Positions 14,153 through 16,100 of a DNA stretch of 16,100 nt are shown here, in pieces; position 1 is the stretch's first letter, and each line of letters begins with the position of its first letter. The stretch lies in assembly GCA_018367495.1 (NCBI GenBank), contig JAGZGB010000038.1, forward strand, positions 1-16,100, read 5' to 3'. The notes beneath the pieces are model-generated. The model was not told where the DNA came from. It worked only from the letters and a program-made list of their open reading frames with translations, and did not search any database. The DNA is from Veillonella sp. GTDB lineage: Bacteria; Bacillota_C; Negativicutes; Veillonellales; Veillonellaceae. The translations under genes and the position numbers were made by a program.

Positions 14153-16054
14153 TTATTTACACAATGCATCTGTATTGACGGAAACAATTTTTTCGCCTTT
14201 TTTATTGTATAAATGGGTTGCACATGCGAGACATGGGTCAAAGGAGTGAATTACCTTCAAGATTTCAAGTGGTTTATCTGCAATTTTTACATGTGTATCA
14301 ATCATGGAGTCTTCGTAGGCACCATGTTCATTTGCTGCAGTCTTAGGACATGCATTCCATGTGGATGGTACGATACATTGATAGTTTGCAGAGCGGCCAT
14401 CTTTAATGTGAATCCAGTGGCCCAAACCACCACGAGGGGCATCTACAAGGCCAACGCCTTTAGCATCTTTATCCCATGTATTTGGCTCAAACTTAGTTGT
14501 ATCAGCCACTGTAGTATCACCATTTTTAATGTTCGCTACAAGTTTATCGAAGAAGTATTGGCTCATATTTGCTGCTACTTGTGCATCAAGGCCACGACAT
14601 GCTGTACGACCTACCATAGTTGTCATCCATACGTGAGCAGGTACGCCCAATACTTGGGATACTGTATCGATTTGACGAACAATCATAGACTCTGCCCAAG
14701 TTGGGTCTTTAATGATACCTTGTTTTACTTTTGTATATACAACGATATATTTTGCTAATGGGCCAACTTCTGCAGTTTTACCTTTGAATGTTGGGGATTT
14801 AATCCAAGAGTATTTTTTATCTTCATCAAGGAATTCCCATTTTTCTTTTGTACCAGATTTAGGACCTGTAAACTTAGGATCTGTAACACCTTCGATAGGA
14901 TGAAGAGAGCTTTTACCATCTGGATATGTGAACCAAGAGTGATCAACCTCTTCACTAAGGTATTGAGGATCCATGAAATCTTTACCTTCTAATGGAATAA
15001 ATGTAGCTTTATCTACGCCTAAAGCAAAGTTTTCAACTACACCATTGGAGCGAACCACACATTTCTTATGATAATCACCATTAGAAATGCCAGAATATGT
15101 ATCATCTGGGTAATCACCATAAGACATAACACGTTTTTTCGCTAGGCCACCACCATCGACCATGCCCTTTTCTACATACATTTTGCCAATAGCTAATAAA
15201 TCTGGAACATAGAAATTATCCACTAGATCTTTAGCCAATGCAATAGATTGTTCTACCGCAGCAAGACGTTGTGTATTAATAGGTGCATTCATGTCATTCA
15301 TTGAAATGGAGCATGGCATACCGCCAACAATGTAATGCGGATGAGGGTTTTTACCACCAAATACAACGTGTGGAATAACGATATCACGTTGACGGTCAAG
15401 AATATTCAAGTAATGGGATACGGCCATCAAATGAACCTCTGGTGGCAATAAATTATAGTCAGGATGATCCCACCATTGAGCGGAGAAGATGCCTAATTGA
15501 CCAGATTCTACAATTTTCTTAACCTTTTGTTGTACCGCTGCAAAATAGGCAGTGGTAGCTTTAGGGAACTCTTTAGGATATGCAGAGTCTTTAGACGCAG
15601 TTTCAGCTGGCGCCAAACCACTTACATTATAAGTAGCTAATACATCATTTTGTAATTGTGCAGTTTTAGCTGGATCTGCACTAAGAGCTGCTACTGGGCT
15701 AACCCAGTCAAGAGCATGCAAGTGATAGAAATGTACGATATGGTCATGTACATCTAAAGAGCTATGCATGATATTACGAATATAGTTTGCATTTTTAGGA
15801 ATGGTAATACCAAGTGCATCCTCTACAGCACGTAACGCTGCCAACGCATGTGTTGTAGTACATACGCCACAAATACGTTGTACGAAAGCCCAAAGGTCAC
15901 GAGGATCGCGATCTTTAGCAACAAGTTCGATACCGCGCCAAGCAGTACCAGAAGACAATGCGTCCTCTACCTTACCACTCGCTTCATCAACTTTTATTTC
16001 TACCCGTAAATGACCTTCAATACGGGAAATCGGATCTACTACTACGCGTTTCAT
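14153..16054 (-). CDS. hyaB: [NiFe] hydrogenase large subunit
   Basis: Catalytic subunit of a group 1-type membrane-bound [NiFe] hydrogenase, 633 residues. It oxidises or forms H2 at a NiFe(CN)2CO centre, with the mature enzyme on the outer face of the cytoplasmic membrane. The proximal motif RICGVCTTTHALA supplies C62 and C65. The C-terminal motif DPCLACATH supplies C608 and C611, with H614 as the expected cleavage point. The following 19 residues, ending in ALCK, should be removed by HyaD. The N-terminal VVVDPISRIEGHLRVE is characteristic. It has no signal peptide, as expected for a subunit exported with its partner. The ATG at 16054 has a GGAGGAGG site and overlaps the preceding stop as TAATG. 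Direction of catalysis and oxygen tolerance cannot be judged without the small subunit. Confidence 0.97.
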   Translation of the reverse strand: MKRVVVDPISRIEGHLRVEIKVDEASGKVEDALSSGTAWRGIELVAKDRDPRDLWAFVQRICGVCTTTHALAALRAVEDALGITIPKNANYIRNIMHSSLDVHDHIVHFYHLHALDWVSPVAALSADPAKTAQLQNDVLATYNVSGLAPAETASKDSAYPKEFPKATTAYFAAVQQKVKKIVESGQLGIFSAQWWDHPDYNLLPPEVHLMAVSHYLNILDRQRDIVIPHVVFGGKNPHPHYIVGGMPCSISMNDMNAPINTQRLAAVEQSIALAKDLVDNFYVPDLLAIGKMYVEKGMVDGGGLAKKRVMSYGDYPDDTYSGISNGDYHKKCVVRSNGVVENFALGVDKATFIPLEGKDFMDPQYLSEEVDHSWFTYPDGKSSLHPIEGVTDPKFTGPKSGTKEKWEFLDEDKKYSWIKSPTFKGKTAEVGPLAKYIVVYTKVKQGIIKDPTWAESMIVRQIDTVSQVLGVPAHVWMTTMVGRTACRGLDAQVAANMSQYFFDKLVANIKNGDTTVADTTKFEPNTWDKDAKGVGLVDAPRGGLGHWIHIKDGRSANYQCIVPSTWNACPKTAANEHGAYEDSMIDTHVKIADKPLEILKVIHSFDPCLACATHLYNKKGEKIVSVNTDALCK

Positions 16055-16100
16055 TAGTGACCTCCTCCATTATTATGTTTCTTTTCATCCCATAAGCCTT
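16054..16100 (-). CDS. hyaA: Probable hydrogenase small subunit, C-terminal tail (runs off the window)
   Basis: Only the last 14 codons and a stop are present: GLWDEKKHNNGGGH then TAA, which overlaps the hyaB ATG as TAATG. The frame is chosen because it is the only one giving a stop exactly coupled to hyaB. Identity as HyaA rests on the invariant hyaA-hyaB order and on the short hydrophilic tail that follows the small-subunit membrane helix; nothing diagnostic is visible in so few residues. The Gly and His codons at the end also carry the hyaB ribosome binding site. Confidence 0.6.
   Translation of the reverse strand, partial: GLWDEKKHNNGGGH

Noticed and set aside
14213..14758. Plus-strand open frame of 181 codons opposite hyaB
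   Set aside because: Antisense shadow of the hydrogenase large subunit with random-looking Cys/Tyr-rich composition.
1..16100. CRISPR arrays, tRNA or rRNA genes, prophage or intact transposase genes
   Set aside because: I looked for regularly spaced repeats, tRNA-like cloverleaf ends and transposase motifs and saw none.

Overview
This window looks like chromosome of a Negativicutes bacterium, most probably Veillonella. The evidence is a moderately AT-rich composition, a T-box-controlled threonyl-tRNA synthetase gene, a Firmicutes-type alaS-ireB-yqgF-DUF1292-mltG-trmR-U32 cluster, and a membrane-bound [NiFe] hydrogenase operon of hya type. The genus is inferred from gene content and protein style, not from a database match. 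Every gene I can support lies on the minus strand, so transcription runs from high to low coordinates. I see no rRNA, tRNA, CRISPR array, transposase or intact mobile element.

In transcription order, 16100-12301 is a hydrogenase operon: the 3' tail of the small subunit (hyaA), the large subunit (hyaB), the membrane cytochrome b (hyaC), the maturation protease (hyaD) and a HupH_C-domain accessory protein, closed by a strong terminator. These genes are tightly packed, with two stop/start overlaps. An AT-rich gap of about 490 bases follows (11813-12306). Then come a GtrB/DPM-like membrane glycosyltransferase (10802-11812) and a secreted NlpC/P60 cell-wall hydrolase with a peptidoglycan-binding domain (9909-10718), ending in a long-stem terminator.

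The central block (9693-2099) is housekeeping. alaS is followed by ireB-yqgF-DUF1292, which has its own promoter, a 5'-terminal hairpin and a perfect 14-bp terminator. After that comes mltG-trmR-U32 hydroxylase (trhP)-DUF4911 behind another promoter. TrmR and the U32 protein are expected to act in succession on uridine 34 of tRNAs (hydroxylation to ho5U, then methylation to mo5U). MltG limits glycan-strand length, IreB is a cell-wall-stress phosphoprotein, and YqgF is an RNase H-like processing enzyme.

The low-coordinate end holds a secreted protein I do not recognise (993-1982), an elaborate palindromic terminator region (843-998), and a complete T-box leader driving thrS, of which only the first 146 codons are in the window.

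Most of the window is conserved core genome. The observations most worth a second look are a GC-rich 12-bp hairpin inside an unusual N-terminal extension of hyaD, a 48-bp near-palindrome of possible insertion-sequence origin used as a terminator, the unrecognised secreted protein, and the hairpin that begins the ireB transcript. I did not find a convincing, wholly new multi-gene system.
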